DNA of 64,000 bases from Flavobacterium zepuense. Lineage in GTDB: Bacteria > Bacteroidota > Bacteroidia > Flavobacteriales > Flavobacteriaceae. Location of the stretch: assembly GCF_007097145.1 (NCBI RefSeq), contig NZ_VJVZ01000006.1, positions 1 through 64,000 of the forward strand, written 5' to 3'. Shown here piece by piece: positions 8,411 through 16,049 of this stretch (its first letter is position 1; each line of letters opens with the position of its first letter). Below the pieces are notes generated by a model, which worked only from the letters and a program-made list of their open reading frames with translations, was not told the origin of the DNA and searched no databases. The position numbers and the translations under genes were made by a program.

Positions 8411-9592
8411 ATGATACACTTTAAGAAAGCTGCCTTACCGGCAGCAATAGCCTTGCTATTGCCTTTTTTAGGGCATGCGCAGACAATGGCGGAGGAGATC
8501 GGTGGCATGCACGGAGTACTGGAACAGCTCTATGATGAGATGATACCCCTTTGCAGCCAACTCATATCTACCGGGCAGGGGCTTGCGGGTTTTGCCGCCA
8601 TGTGGTACATCGCCTCACGGGTATGGAGGCACCTGGCCAGCGCCGAACCCATCGATTTCTATCCGCTCTTCCGTCCCTTTGTGCTTGGGTTCTGTGTTTT
8701 GATGTTCCCTTCCGTACTTGGGCTTATAAACGGTGTAATGAAACCGACCGTTACCGCGACGGCGGCGATGGTAGAGGGTTCCAATGAGGCTATCGCCCGT
8801 TTGCTGGCTGAGAAAGAGCAGGCCATTCAAGAGACCGATACATGGAAAATGTATGTAGGTACTGATGGTGATGGCGACCGCGACCGCTGGTATAAATACA
8901 CCCATGATGATGCCGACCCGCAGGGGGAAGGTATAGTGGAGGGTATTGGTAACGATGTGCGTTTTGCCATGGCAAAAATGTCGTACAGCTTCCGCAATTC
9001 CGTTAAGGAGTGGATGAGTGAGGTTTTACAGGTGCTCTTTCAGGCAGCCGCACTTTGTATCGATACCCTGCGCACTTTCCAGCTTATCGTCATGGCAATA
9101 CTCGGCCCGCTTGTCTTTGGGCTGGCGGTCTTCGACGGCTTTCAGCATACGCTCACGGCATGGCTTGCACGCTACATCAATATCTTCCTATGGCTCCCTG
9201 TGGCCAACGTCTTCGGTGCCATAATTGGCAGGATACAGGAAAAAATGCTGGAGCTTGACCTCTCGCAGATCGATCAGCAAGGCGATACGTTTTTTAGCCG
9301 GACCGATGTGGCGTACCTCATTTTTATGATCATTGGCATTATCGGATACTTTACGGTACCGTCCGTTGCCAATTACATCGTCCACGCAGGTGGTGGAGGT
9401 GCATTACAGCAAAAAACCACAATGATATTCCATTCTTCTTCACAATCTACCGTTCAAACTGCCAGCACTACTTCACAAATGGCTGCCGGGGCAGTGATGG
9501 ATGGTGCAAAAGCGATCTACAACAAAGTATCGGGTAACAGTTCGGATGCTTCCGCCAGCCACATGGGCAGCAAATTAAAAGGCAATTCTTAA
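8411..9592 (+). CDS. traJ: Conjugative transposon protein TraJ (VirB6-like channel)
   Basis: A 393-residue polytopic membrane protein with an N-terminal signal-like segment and several hydrophobic helices (around residues 55-75, 80-105, 205-240, 250-270 and 295-320). The N-terminal block with GGMHGVLEQLYDEMIPLC and ISTGQGLAGFAAMWYIASRVWRHL is diagnostic of TraJ of Bacteroidetes ICEs. By analogy it is the VirB6-type inner-membrane channel. The C-terminal tail after residue 335 is rich in Ser, Thr and Gln and likely cytoplasmic. It starts 11 bp after the upstream TraI paralog and is followed by traK after 15 bp. Confidence 0.92.
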   Translation: MIHFKKAALPAAIALLLPFLGHAQTMAEEIGGMHGVLEQLYDEMIPLCSQLISTGQGLAGFAAMWYIASRVWRHLASAEPIDFYPLFRPFVLGFCVLMFPSVLGLINGVMKPTVTATAAMVEGSNEAIARLLAEKEQAIQETDTWKMYVGTDGDGDRDRWYKYTHDDADPQGEGIVEGIGNDVRFAMAKMSYSFRNSVKEWMSEVLQVLFQAAALCIDTLRTFQLIVMAILGPLVFGLAVFDGFQHTLTAWLARYINIFLWLPVANVFGAIIGRIQEKMLELDLSQIDQQGDTFFSRTDVAYLIFMIIGIIGYFTVPSVANYIVHAGGGGALQQKTTMIFHSSSQSTVQTASTTSQMAAGAVMDGAKAIYNKVSGNSSDASASHMGSKLKGNS

Positions 9593-9607
9593 AAGAAAGG
9601 AGGAATT

Positions 9608-10228
9608 ATGTTCACGAAAATGAAAAATATTGACACAACGGTAAGGCACCTTAAAACCTTTAGCATTGTAGTGGTGGTCAGTTGCTGCGTGATCTGCTGC
9701 TTTGCCCTTTGGAAAAGTTTCAGCCTGGTAGCCGAGATGCAATCCAAGGTGTACATACTGGCAAACGGCAAAGCGCTTGAAGCGTATGCCTCTGGCAGGA
9801 AAGACAATATACCGGTTGAAGCAAAAGACCATGTTAAGGCGTTCCATCAGCTCTTTTTTACCCTCGACCCTGATGATAAGGCAATTGCATCAAGCATTGT
9901 AAAAGCACTATACCTGGCTGATGCCAGCGCCAAGCGGGCGTATGACGACCTGAAGGAAAATGGCTATTACGCCGGGCTGATCTCAGGGAATGTAAACCAG
10001 ACCATAACGGTGGACAGTGTTTCGGTCGATATCAACGAATATCCCTACAGGTTCAGGTGCTATGCTACCCAAAGTATTACGCGGCCAACAAGCACCACCC
10101 AGCGCAGCCTTATCACAGAAGGTGCGCTGCGTAATGTATCGCGCAGCGATAATAACCCGCACGGCTTTCTGATCGAACGCTGGAATACCATTGAGAACCG
10201 TGACCTGAAAACGACCTCAAGGCATTAA
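9608..10228 (+). CDS. traK: Conjugative transposon protein TraK (VirB8-like)
   Basis: A 206-residue bitopic protein: a short cytoplasmic N-terminus, one transmembrane helix (residues 18-37, Val/Cys-rich) and a periplasmic domain. The N-terminal MKNIDTTVRHLKTFSI and the later FFTLDPDDKAI and RPTSTTQRSLITEG segments are typical of TraK of Bacteroidetes elements, the VirB8-type scaffold. A strong Shine-Dalgarno-like AAAGGAGG at 9596-9603 lies 4 bp before the ATG. This is unusual in this phylum and fixes the start. Confidence 0.92.
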   Translation: MFTKMKNIDTTVRHLKTFSIVVVVSCCVICCFALWKSFSLVAEMQSKVYILANGKALEAYASGRKDNIPVEAKDHVKAFHQLFFTLDPDDKAIASSIVKALYLADASAKRAYDDLKENGYYAGLISGNVNQTITVDSVSVDINEYPYRFRCYATQSITRPTSTTQRSLITEGALRNVSRSDNNPHGFLIERWNTIENRDLKTTSRH

Positions 10229-10238
10229 TACTACGCTC

Positions 10239-10745
10239 ATGAGACTATTCAAAAACAAAAAAAATAATACTGCTGACGCTGCAAAAGGCATCATTGCAGA
10301 AAACCTTACTTCCTTCTACAACAAGCTGCAATCGGGCTGGGCTGGGTGGATGTCACAGCACACGAGCACATTATCAAAGAGGGATTGGATGTTATCACTT
10401 GCCTGCTTTATACTTCTAACTGGCGGCTACAGCACGTACCTCATGGTAAGCGGCTTTACTGGTACAAGCGCAGTCATTTCTAATAATGTAAGCAACATCC
10501 GTAAGCCAGCCTATACAGGCCAGGCGGAGGAATCACAAAAAACAGGCGCTCCGCTATCGGATTCAGAGTATGCCCGTATCCTGCGGTTCCGAAAGTATAT
10601 CGATAGTCTGGCAGCTGATCCGTCAGGCAAAAAGGTGTACGACAGCATCATTCAAAAACGACCCGGCCTTATGGACAGCCTCAACCGGGTTGAAAACTAC
10701 TACCAACAATTTAAAAATAAACGATCATGGAAAACAAAGAAATAA
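10239..10745 (+). CDS. TraL-position membrane protein of the conjugation operon
   Basis: A 168-residue protein with a cytoplasmic N-terminal domain of about 45 residues, one membrane helix (residues 50-68, following KRDWMLSLACFI) and a periplasmic C-terminal part containing PLSDSEYARILRFRKYIDSL. Its place between traK and traM is that of TraL in CTnDOT-like systems, but it is longer than typical TraL and I cannot confirm homology by eye. The stop overlaps traM by 19 bp, so the two are translationally coupled. A membrane component that pairs with TraM is the most likely role. Confidence 0.7.
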   Translation: MRLFKNKKNNTADAAKGIIAENLTSFYNKLQSGWAGWMSQHTSTLSKRDWMLSLACFILLTGGYSTYLMVSGFTGTSAVISNNVSNIRKPAYTGQAEESQKTGAPLSDSEYARILRFRKYIDSLAADPSGKKVYDSIIQKRPGLMDSLNRVENYYQQFKNKRSWKTKK

Positions 10746-12001
10746 CACCAAAAATGCAGCGCCAGCGCAAATTCATGCTGGCCCTGCCTGTACTTGTGCT
10801 GCCATTCCTAACCCTGATATTCTGGGCCCTTGGTGGCGGAAAGATGGAAGCTGCCGATGCTAAGGCCACCGTAAAGGCAGGCTTTAACCTGAACCTGCCT
10901 GATGCCAACCTTAAGGAAGATAAGGCGATGGACAAGATGAGCTATTACGATATGGCAATGCAGGATTCCACAAAACTCAAAGCACAGGAGAAAAGCGACC
11001 CGAACTTCAAAAAGATGGAGGGTACGGCGGCAGTAGGAAACCCATACGGTGCTGGTGGGCTCAACACATCGCTATCCAGTAATGGTTCGCCTAACGATCC
11101 CAATACGGAGAACATCTACCGCAAACTGGAATTGCTGGGCAAGGAACTGAATAAACCTGTAGCTCCAACTGCGGCAAGATCTGATTACTCACCTGCGCCA
11201 AGGCCAGGCACTTCGGTCGGCACTGCTGATGTAGACCGCCTTGAAAAAATGATGCAGTCCATGAGCCAACCCGATACAGAAGATCCTGAAATAAAGCAAC
11301 TCAACGCCATGCTGGAGAAGGTTTTGGACGTACAACACCCCGAGCGTGTGAAGGAACGGCTGAAGGAAAACGCACAATCTCAAAAGACACAGGCCCTTTC
11401 CGTATCGGCAGGTAAGGGCAACGAGGAAGCTTCATTATTAGATAACACCGTAGCGGTACAGGCATCCACGAACGGTTTTTACTCTCTTGATGACAGCACT
11501 GCGGCCGAAGCCGCGCAGAATGCGATTCCCGCCGTTGTGCACGAAACCCAAACCCTTGTTAGCGGCTCAATAGTGAAGCTGCGCCTGCAAAGTGATATCC
11601 ATGTAAGTGGTGTGCTAATACCTAAAGACAGCTTCATATTTGGTATCGCTTCCCTAAGCGGTGAAAGGCTGAGTATCGAGATCACCAACCTTCGTTACGG
11701 CAACTCTTTATTCCCGGTTGACCTGGCTGTATTTGATATGGACGGTTTGGACGGCATCCATATCCCAGGCGCAATAACCCGCGATGTGGCCGCGCAGTCT
11801 GCCGACCGCAGCGTACAGGGTATTGGACTGACCTCGCTTGACCCGACCTGGCAGGCGCAGGCTGCCAGCGCAGGGGTGGAAACCGCCAAGACACTATTCA
11901 GCAAAAAAGTGAAGCTTATCAAAGTGACCGTGAAAGCGGGCTACCAGGTGCTGCTTCGTGACGGAAAGCAGAAACAGGCAACAATTGAACTAACTAAGTA
12001 A
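10727..12001 (+). CDS. traM: Conjugative transposon protein TraM (VirB10-like)
   Basis: A 424-residue protein with one N-terminal transmembrane helix (residues 17-36, ending WALGGGK). A long low-complexity, Asn/Pro/Ser-rich periplasmic linker (to about 250) is followed by a globular C-terminal domain. This domain holds KLRLQSDIHVSGVLIPKDSFIFG and ITNLRYGNSLFPVDL, hallmark TraM sequences that correspond to the VirB10 beta-barrel core. It should bridge inner and outer membrane in the mating apparatus together with TraN. It overlaps the upstream TraL-position gene by 19 bp; traN follows after 21 bp. Confidence 0.93.
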   Translation: MENKEITPKMQRQRKFMLALPVLVLPFLTLIFWALGGGKMEAADAKATVKAGFNLNLPDANLKEDKAMDKMSYYDMAMQDSTKLKAQEKSDPNFKKMEGTAAVGNPYGAGGLNTSLSSNGSPNDPNTENIYRKLELLGKELNKPVAPTAARSDYSPAPRPGTSVGTADVDRLEKMMQSMSQPDTEDPEIKQLNAMLEKVLDVQHPERVKERLKENAQSQKTQALSVSAGKGNEEASLLDNTVAVQASTNGFYSLDDSTAAEAAQNAIPAVVHETQTLVSGSIVKLRLQSDIHVSGVLIPKDSFIFGIASLSGERLSIEITNLRYGNSLFPVDLAVFDMDGLDGIHIPGAITRDVAAQSADRSVQGIGLTSLDPTWQAQAASAGVETAKTLFSKKVKLIKVTVKAGYQVLLRDGKQKQATIELTK

Positions 12002-12022
12002 TCATTCAAAAAATTAAATCAT

Positions 12023-12856
12023 ATGAAAACGAAAATCAGCATGGTAATGATAGGCCTATCCTTATTTATTGGCATCAGTAGCGCCAGTGCGCAGCAGGCG
12101 CAGCCACAAACTATTACCCCACACCAGTTAGGGATCACCTATTCCAAAACAACGAACATCATTTTTCCGCAACCCATCATCAGCGTTGACCGTGGCAGCA
12201 GGGATGTGCTGGCACAAAAAGCTAAAGGAGTGGAAAATATATTGCAGGTCAAAGCAGCCAGGGACAGCTTCCCTGAAACCAACCTTACAGTGGTAACCGC
12301 CGATGGAAAACTTAATTCGTTTATAGTGAACTATAACAGGCAACCGGCGCAGCTTAATCTTTTCTTACCAAATAGCTCTACAGGTAATACGATCTCCCTT
12401 TCCCCTGAACATTACAATGTGGCAGAAGTACAGAAATATGCGAAAGCGGCTCGCTATTCAAAAGACAAAGGGAAAGTTATACGTGATAACAAGGCGGGTA
12501 TAGAATTTAAGGTGGATGGATTTTTTATCGGTGGTGACATCATCTATTGCAGGGTGACTATTGAAAACCGTACCAACATTGGCTACGATATTGATCAGCT
12601 TCGTTTTTTTATCCGCGACCAGCAGAAAGCCAAACGTACCGCGACGCAGGAAATTGAAGTGACACCGGTGCATATTGAAAACAATGCTGCTACAATAAAA
12701 GCACAATCGCAGCAAACCATTGTCTTTGCCCTGCCCAAATTCACCATCCCGGATAAAAAGTATCTGGCTGTACAGCTCGTCGAAAAGAATGGCGGGAGAC
12801 AACTGGAGGTGCACGTCAAAAATCGCCAACTTATTAAGGCAAGGCTATTATTATAA
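12023..12856 (+). CDS. traN: Conjugative transposon protein TraN (VirB9-like, DUF4138)
   Basis: A 277-residue exported protein with a signal peptide (cut near SASAQQ, residue 24). The mature part starts with an ITYSKTTNIIFPQPI segment, then DRGSRDVLAQKA and, later, YDIDQLRFFIRDQQKAKRTA. These are the recognised blocks of TraN/DUF4138, the VirB9-type outer-membrane-complex partner of TraM. The length is close to the family norm of about 290. It is the last recognised tra gene on this side; TraO, TraP and TraQ, which follow in CTnDOT, are not seen. The next gene starts 10 bp downstream. Confidence 0.92.
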   Translation: MKTKISMVMIGLSLFIGISSASAQQAQPQTITPHQLGITYSKTTNIIFPQPIISVDRGSRDVLAQKAKGVENILQVKAARDSFPETNLTVVTADGKLNSFIVNYNRQPAQLNLFLPNSSTGNTISLSPEHYNVAEVQKYAKAARYSKDKGKVIRDNKAGIEFKVDGFFIGGDIIYCRVTIENRTNIGYDIDQLRFFIRDQQKAKRTATQEIEVTPVHIENNAATIKAQSQQTIVFALPKFTIPDKKYLAVQLVEKNGGRQLEVHVKNRQLIKARLLL

Positions 12857-12866
12857 ATACACCGCC

Positions 12867-14012
12867 ATGAAAATAGCAGTTGAAGATTACAACACGGTCC
12901 TGGAGGGACTGGCTGAGCTTCATACCGAAGGTTACGCTTACATAGCATTCGATCCGGCTTTCCCGCTGACAGATGTAAGGGAACTCAATGCATTTGATAA
13001 CAGCTACGACGCGGTAGAGTATTGCCACGAGATGCGCACTGATGTGGACTTTTTTGAATATGAATCCATTTGGCCGCTATACAGGGCTATGGAAAAGGGA
13101 TTAGAGGATAGCAATCTGCTTGATGTAAAGGATGGCATGATCGACCTCTCGGTACTCTTAAAAGCCTACTATCACATCGAATCAGAAACTAATAAACATA
13201 AAAATAACATGGATATGAACCAGAAAAATTTGGATTATCTGACCGATCAGATAAAGTACACAGGATTTGGCGAGGGATTCGCTGATGTGTTAAAGGAAAA
13301 GGTCGCTACTGGCGATAAGGAATTCAAGATCGACCACAGTGCAAAATTCGGTAATGATACCGTAGATGCTACACTTAATTTCAGCAAGTCGAAGCAAAGC
13401 GACATGTATTTTTTTAATTCTTACAATGCAAGCCTGCAAAAGGAAGGCAGTGCAGAAAAGCTGGAACAAACCTTCTATATCAACAGGGGCAGTAACATCA
13501 CTTTTAAGGAGGCTTACAACCTTATGGAAGGAAGGGCGGTGCACAAAGAACTGCAAAATAAAGCGGAAGAAAAGTATAATTCCTGGGTGCAGCTCGACTT
13601 CAAACATAGTGACGAGAATGGTAATTTCCGTATCAAGAAATTCAGTGAAAATTATGGATATGATATGGAAGCTGCGCTTTCCAAACATCCCATCAAAGAG
13701 CTCCAACGCGACGATTTCAAGGACAGCCTTATGGACAGCCTAAAGAAAGGAAACGTACAGCTGGTGACATTCCAGGTGGATGGCAAAGAGCAAAAACATT
13801 ATGTGGAAGCCAACCCGCAGTTCAAAACGGTCAATGTCTACGACAGTGACATGCAGCGATTAGGCAGCCGCGAGGCAAGAGCTCAAAACCAATCGCAGGG
13901 CGAAAGCCAGGACAATAAAAAGGCCAATAAAGCGGAGGTTAAGGATGCGGAAGTCGTTGGCGATGGCGCTACCTCCGAGAAGGCAAAGAAAACAAGGGGT
14001 CAGAAAGTGTGA
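12867..14012 (+). CDS. DUF3945-like ICE protein with extra N-terminal domain
   Basis: I chose the ATG at 12867 (MKIAVEDYN), 10 bp after traN; the frame is open further upstream but there it overlaps traN. The protein has 381 residues. Residues 1 to about 112 form an acidic domain without recognised family. A second Met-rich start-like stretch (MDMNQKNLDYLTDQIKYTGFG) then begins the region shared with the next gene. The shared domain includes NLMEGRAV, WVQLDF, GNFRIKKF, NYGYD, HPIKEL and KHYVEANPQFKTVNVYD. This resembles the DUF3945/DUF4099-type proteins of Bacteroidetes ICEs (family assignment from memory). The tail is charged and probably disordered. Function unknown. Confidence 0.75.
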   Translation: MKIAVEDYNTVLEGLAELHTEGYAYIAFDPAFPLTDVRELNAFDNSYDAVEYCHEMRTDVDFFEYESIWPLYRAMEKGLEDSNLLDVKDGMIDLSVLLKAYYHIESETNKHKNNMDMNQKNLDYLTDQIKYTGFGEGFADVLKEKVATGDKEFKIDHSAKFGNDTVDATLNFSKSKQSDMYFFNSYNASLQKEGSAEKLEQTFYINRGSNITFKEAYNLMEGRAVHKELQNKAEEKYNSWVQLDFKHSDENGNFRIKKFSENYGYDMEAALSKHPIKELQRDDFKDSLMDSLKKGNVQLVTFQVDGKEQKHYVEANPQFKTVNVYDSDMQRLGSREARAQNQSQGESQDNKKANKAEVKDAEVVGDGATSEKAKKTRGQKV

Positions 14013-14064
14013 TCATTCACCTGCGCCAAGCGCGCTATAAACGTAAAACTTAATATGTCGTGTT

Positions 14065-15117
14065 ATGGATAACCAACCTTTAAACAGGGTGGAAATGGAA
14101 ATGAGCCGATGGCGCTTGAGGGAAGAGCGGTTTGGTAAGCTGTTTTCATTTGACCTTTCATCGAATAAAGCGCTGCTTAGAGAGAAGCTGCACGACTATC
14201 AGCGGATAGCGGTAACGTACAAAGGGACGCAAGATCCCGATGAACGTTTTGCCTTACAGGTTTTAAAACACGAACGCCGCCTGATGGAAAAGCAATTGTA
14301 TCCCAATTTTCTGCTCCGCCTTTTGCGCAGGGTGATTGTCGAACCTTTACGGGAACAGGTATTTATTAATCAACAAATAAGGCAGGTGCAGGAGAACGGC
14401 CGGTCGTTGCACGAGCAGGTGCAACGTGCCGGTTTTACCGGCATTACCGATTCGTTGGATGAGCAGTTACGCAAAGGGCAACAGCAGTTCTCGATCCCGG
14501 TTTCTTATTATGTAAATGAAAAGGAAAGGCTGGAACACCAACTTTCCTTTTCTAAAGACCAGTCGGGCCAATATCGCTTTGAAGGTTTTAAAACGTCGCT
14601 GTTTAACGAATCGAAACCCGATGAAAGCAGGCAGCACTACTTTACCCTTAGTTCTGTCCGTTCTCCCGATACCACGGAAGCATATAATCTTTTGTCCGGC
14701 CGAGCAATAAATAAAGACGGCAAGTGGATGCAGCTCGACCTGAATGATAAGGATGCGCAGGGAAACTACCGTATCAAAGAATTCCATTCTAACTATGGTT
14801 ATGATTTTGAAAGCGAGTTAAAACAACTGCCGTTAAAGGAGCTGGGCGACCAGATACAGGAAGAGAAGTTAAAGGATATTTTAAAGCGCGGCGGTCGCCA
14901 GTCTGTAAGTTTCATTAAAGATGGCAAAGAACAGCGGTATTATATCGAAGCGAACCCGCAGTTTAAATCGGTCAATATTTACGACGAGCATTCGCGCAAA
15001 GTATCTATTGCTACAGCTATGGGCGGTAAAACGATAGAAGCGGTAAAGCTGGCAAATAAGGTAAACCAAGGGCAGGAAGAAAGCCAGACCCGAAAAACAG
15101 GGTTGAGGGTTATTTAA
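14065..15117 (+). CDS. DUF3945-like ICE protein, paralog of the upstream gene
   Basis: A 350-residue soluble protein. Residues 1-140 are strongly charged and helical (EMSRWRLREERFGKLF and an Arg/Leu-rich stretch near 90-105). From about residue 150 it parallels the upstream protein: NLLSGRAI, WMQLDL, GNYRIKEF, NYGYD, LPLKEL and QRYYIEANPQFKSVNIYD. The shared block of about 180 residues with different N-termini suggests duplication with domain swapping. It starts 52 bp after its paralog and ends 15 bp before the small DNA-binding protein cluster. Function unknown; an accessory DNA-processing role is inferred from ICE context. Confidence 0.75.
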   Translation: MDNQPLNRVEMEMSRWRLREERFGKLFSFDLSSNKALLREKLHDYQRIAVTYKGTQDPDERFALQVLKHERRLMEKQLYPNFLLRLLRRVIVEPLREQVFINQQIRQVQENGRSLHEQVQRAGFTGITDSLDEQLRKGQQQFSIPVSYYVNEKERLEHQLSFSKDQSGQYRFEGFKTSLFNESKPDESRQHYFTLSSVRSPDTTEAYNLLSGRAINKDGKWMQLDLNDKDAQGNYRIKEFHSNYGYDFESELKQLPLKELGDQIQEEKLKDILKRGGRQSVSFIKDGKEQRYYIEANPQFKSVNIYDEHSRKVSIATAMGGKTIEAVKLANKVNQGQEESQTRKTGLRVI

Positions 15118-15132
15118 TGAATAGGTACTCTA

Positions 15133-15429
15133 ATGGACAGGTCAAAGCCTTTATCGGACTTTTTTACCGCTATCGAAAAAGATGGCCGTATCGGCACGAC
15201 GCATATCAGTGTTTATACTGCGTTGCTTAAATACCGCCTCGATAAAGGCTTCGCCAATCCTATTCAGGTATTCGGGCGCGATATTATGAGCATCGCCAAG
15301 ATTTCATGGCCGAATACTTTTTACAGGTGTATAAATGACCTGAGTGATTATGGATACATACGTTATGTCCCTTCTTTTAACCGGAAAGAAGGCAGCAGGG
15401 TATACTTTCCTGACATGAATAGTGATTAG
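15133..15429 (+). CDS. Small winged-helix-like DNA-binding protein, copy 1
   Basis: A 98-residue protein with the layout of a compact winged helix: a helical start (LSDFFTAIEKDGRIG), HISVYTALLKYRL, a putative recognition helix around SWPNTFYRCINDLSDYGYI and a beta-wing ending in RYVPSF. The gene at 15725 has the same pattern (LLKYLTALEKDERL ... YHKYFKELQDMGYIVYRPSY), so they are paralogs. Small proteins of this type are common near integrases in Bacteroidetes ICEs and are probably regulators. The specific target is unknown. Confidence 0.7.
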   Translation: MDRSKPLSDFFTAIEKDGRIGTTHISVYTALLKYRLDKGFANPIQVFGRDIMSIAKISWPNTFYRCINDLSDYGYIRYVPSFNRKEGSRVYFPDMNSD

Positions 15430-15454
15430 TAAAGTCAATCTAAAGATGTGAAGA

Positions 15455-15721
15455 ATGGAAAATGTGATAACGAAGGATGATTTAAGGCAATTCGGTATGG
15501 TATTAATGAATGATATCCGCCAACAGCTACAAAGTAAGTATGAGCAGCAAGACGAGTCATTGCACCCCGAGTGGCTAAAAAGTAAAGTGGTCCGCAAACT
15601 GCTTGATATGTCCGCCGGTACATTGCAAACGCTGCGAATAAGCGGAAAAATCCGCTCTAAAAAAATATTGGGCTCGTACTACTATAACAAAGAAGACCTT
15701 TTAAACTTATTTAACGAATAA
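15455..15721 (+). CDS. HTH excisionase/regulator-like protein
   Basis: An 88-residue protein. After a helical start, the C-terminal half reads WLKSKVVRKLLDMSAGTLQTLR, then GKIRSKKILGSYYYNKEDLLNLF. This is the MerR/excisionase-like helix-turn-helix plus wing (HTH_17 type) found in small Bacteroidetes ICE proteins. It sits between two paralogous winged-helix genes and 0.3 kb from the integrase gene, so a recombination directionality factor or a regulator of excision and transfer is plausible. The two roles cannot be separated from sequence alone. Confidence 0.78.
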   Translation: MENVITKDDLRQFGMVLMNDIRQQLQSKYEQQDESLHPEWLKSKVVRKLLDMSAGTLQTLRISGKIRSKKILGSYYYNKEDLLNLFNE

Positions 15722-15724
15722 GGT

Positions 15725-16009
15725 ATGACTACGGCACAACTATTAAAATACCTTACGGCCTTAGAGAAAGATGAAAGGTTATCGGTGTGGCATTTTGCCC
15801 TATTAACTGCTATCCTATACTTGGGCTACCGGCAGGGCCAAAATAGGATTATAAAGGTAAGCAGAAGTAAGATTATGGCGCTTTCTCACGTAAATACCTT
15901 GCCGACCTATCATAAATATTTTAAGGAACTACAGGATATGGGATATATTGTTTACAGGCCCTCTTATCATCCAGGGTATCGCAGTGAAGTAGAATTAGTA
16001 AAGCCTTAA
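15725..16009 (+). CDS. Small winged-helix-like DNA-binding protein, copy 2
   Basis: A 94-residue paralog of the gene at 15133, beginning 3 bp after the HTH gene. Shared features are the TALEKDERL-type start, a Tyr-rich middle (YLGYRQGQNR), a putative recognition segment (NTLPTYHKYFKELQDMGYI) and a VYRPSY wing. Its stop codon lies inside the left arm of a strong hairpin terminator that separates this plus-strand array from the convergent integrase. Likely a regulator within the ICE control module. Confidence 0.7.
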   Translation: MTTAQLLKYLTALEKDERLSVWHFALLTAILYLGYRQGQNRIIKVSRSKIMALSHVNTLPTYHKYFKELQDMGYIVYRPSYHPGYRSEVELVKP

Positions 16010-16037
16010 AGATTGGATTCTTTAAGGCTTTAAATTT
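16000..16037. terminator. Bidirectional hairpin terminator between ICE array and integrase
   Basis: Perfect 12-bp stem: 16000-16011 pairs with 16020-16031 around an 8-base loop, with AT-rich tails on both sides (AAATTTTTT on the plus side). It lies at the convergence of the last small plus-strand gene and the minus-strand integrase, and can stop transcription from both directions. The plus-strand stop codon is within the left arm. Confidence 0.8.
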
Positions 16038-16049
16038 TTTAAAATTCAA

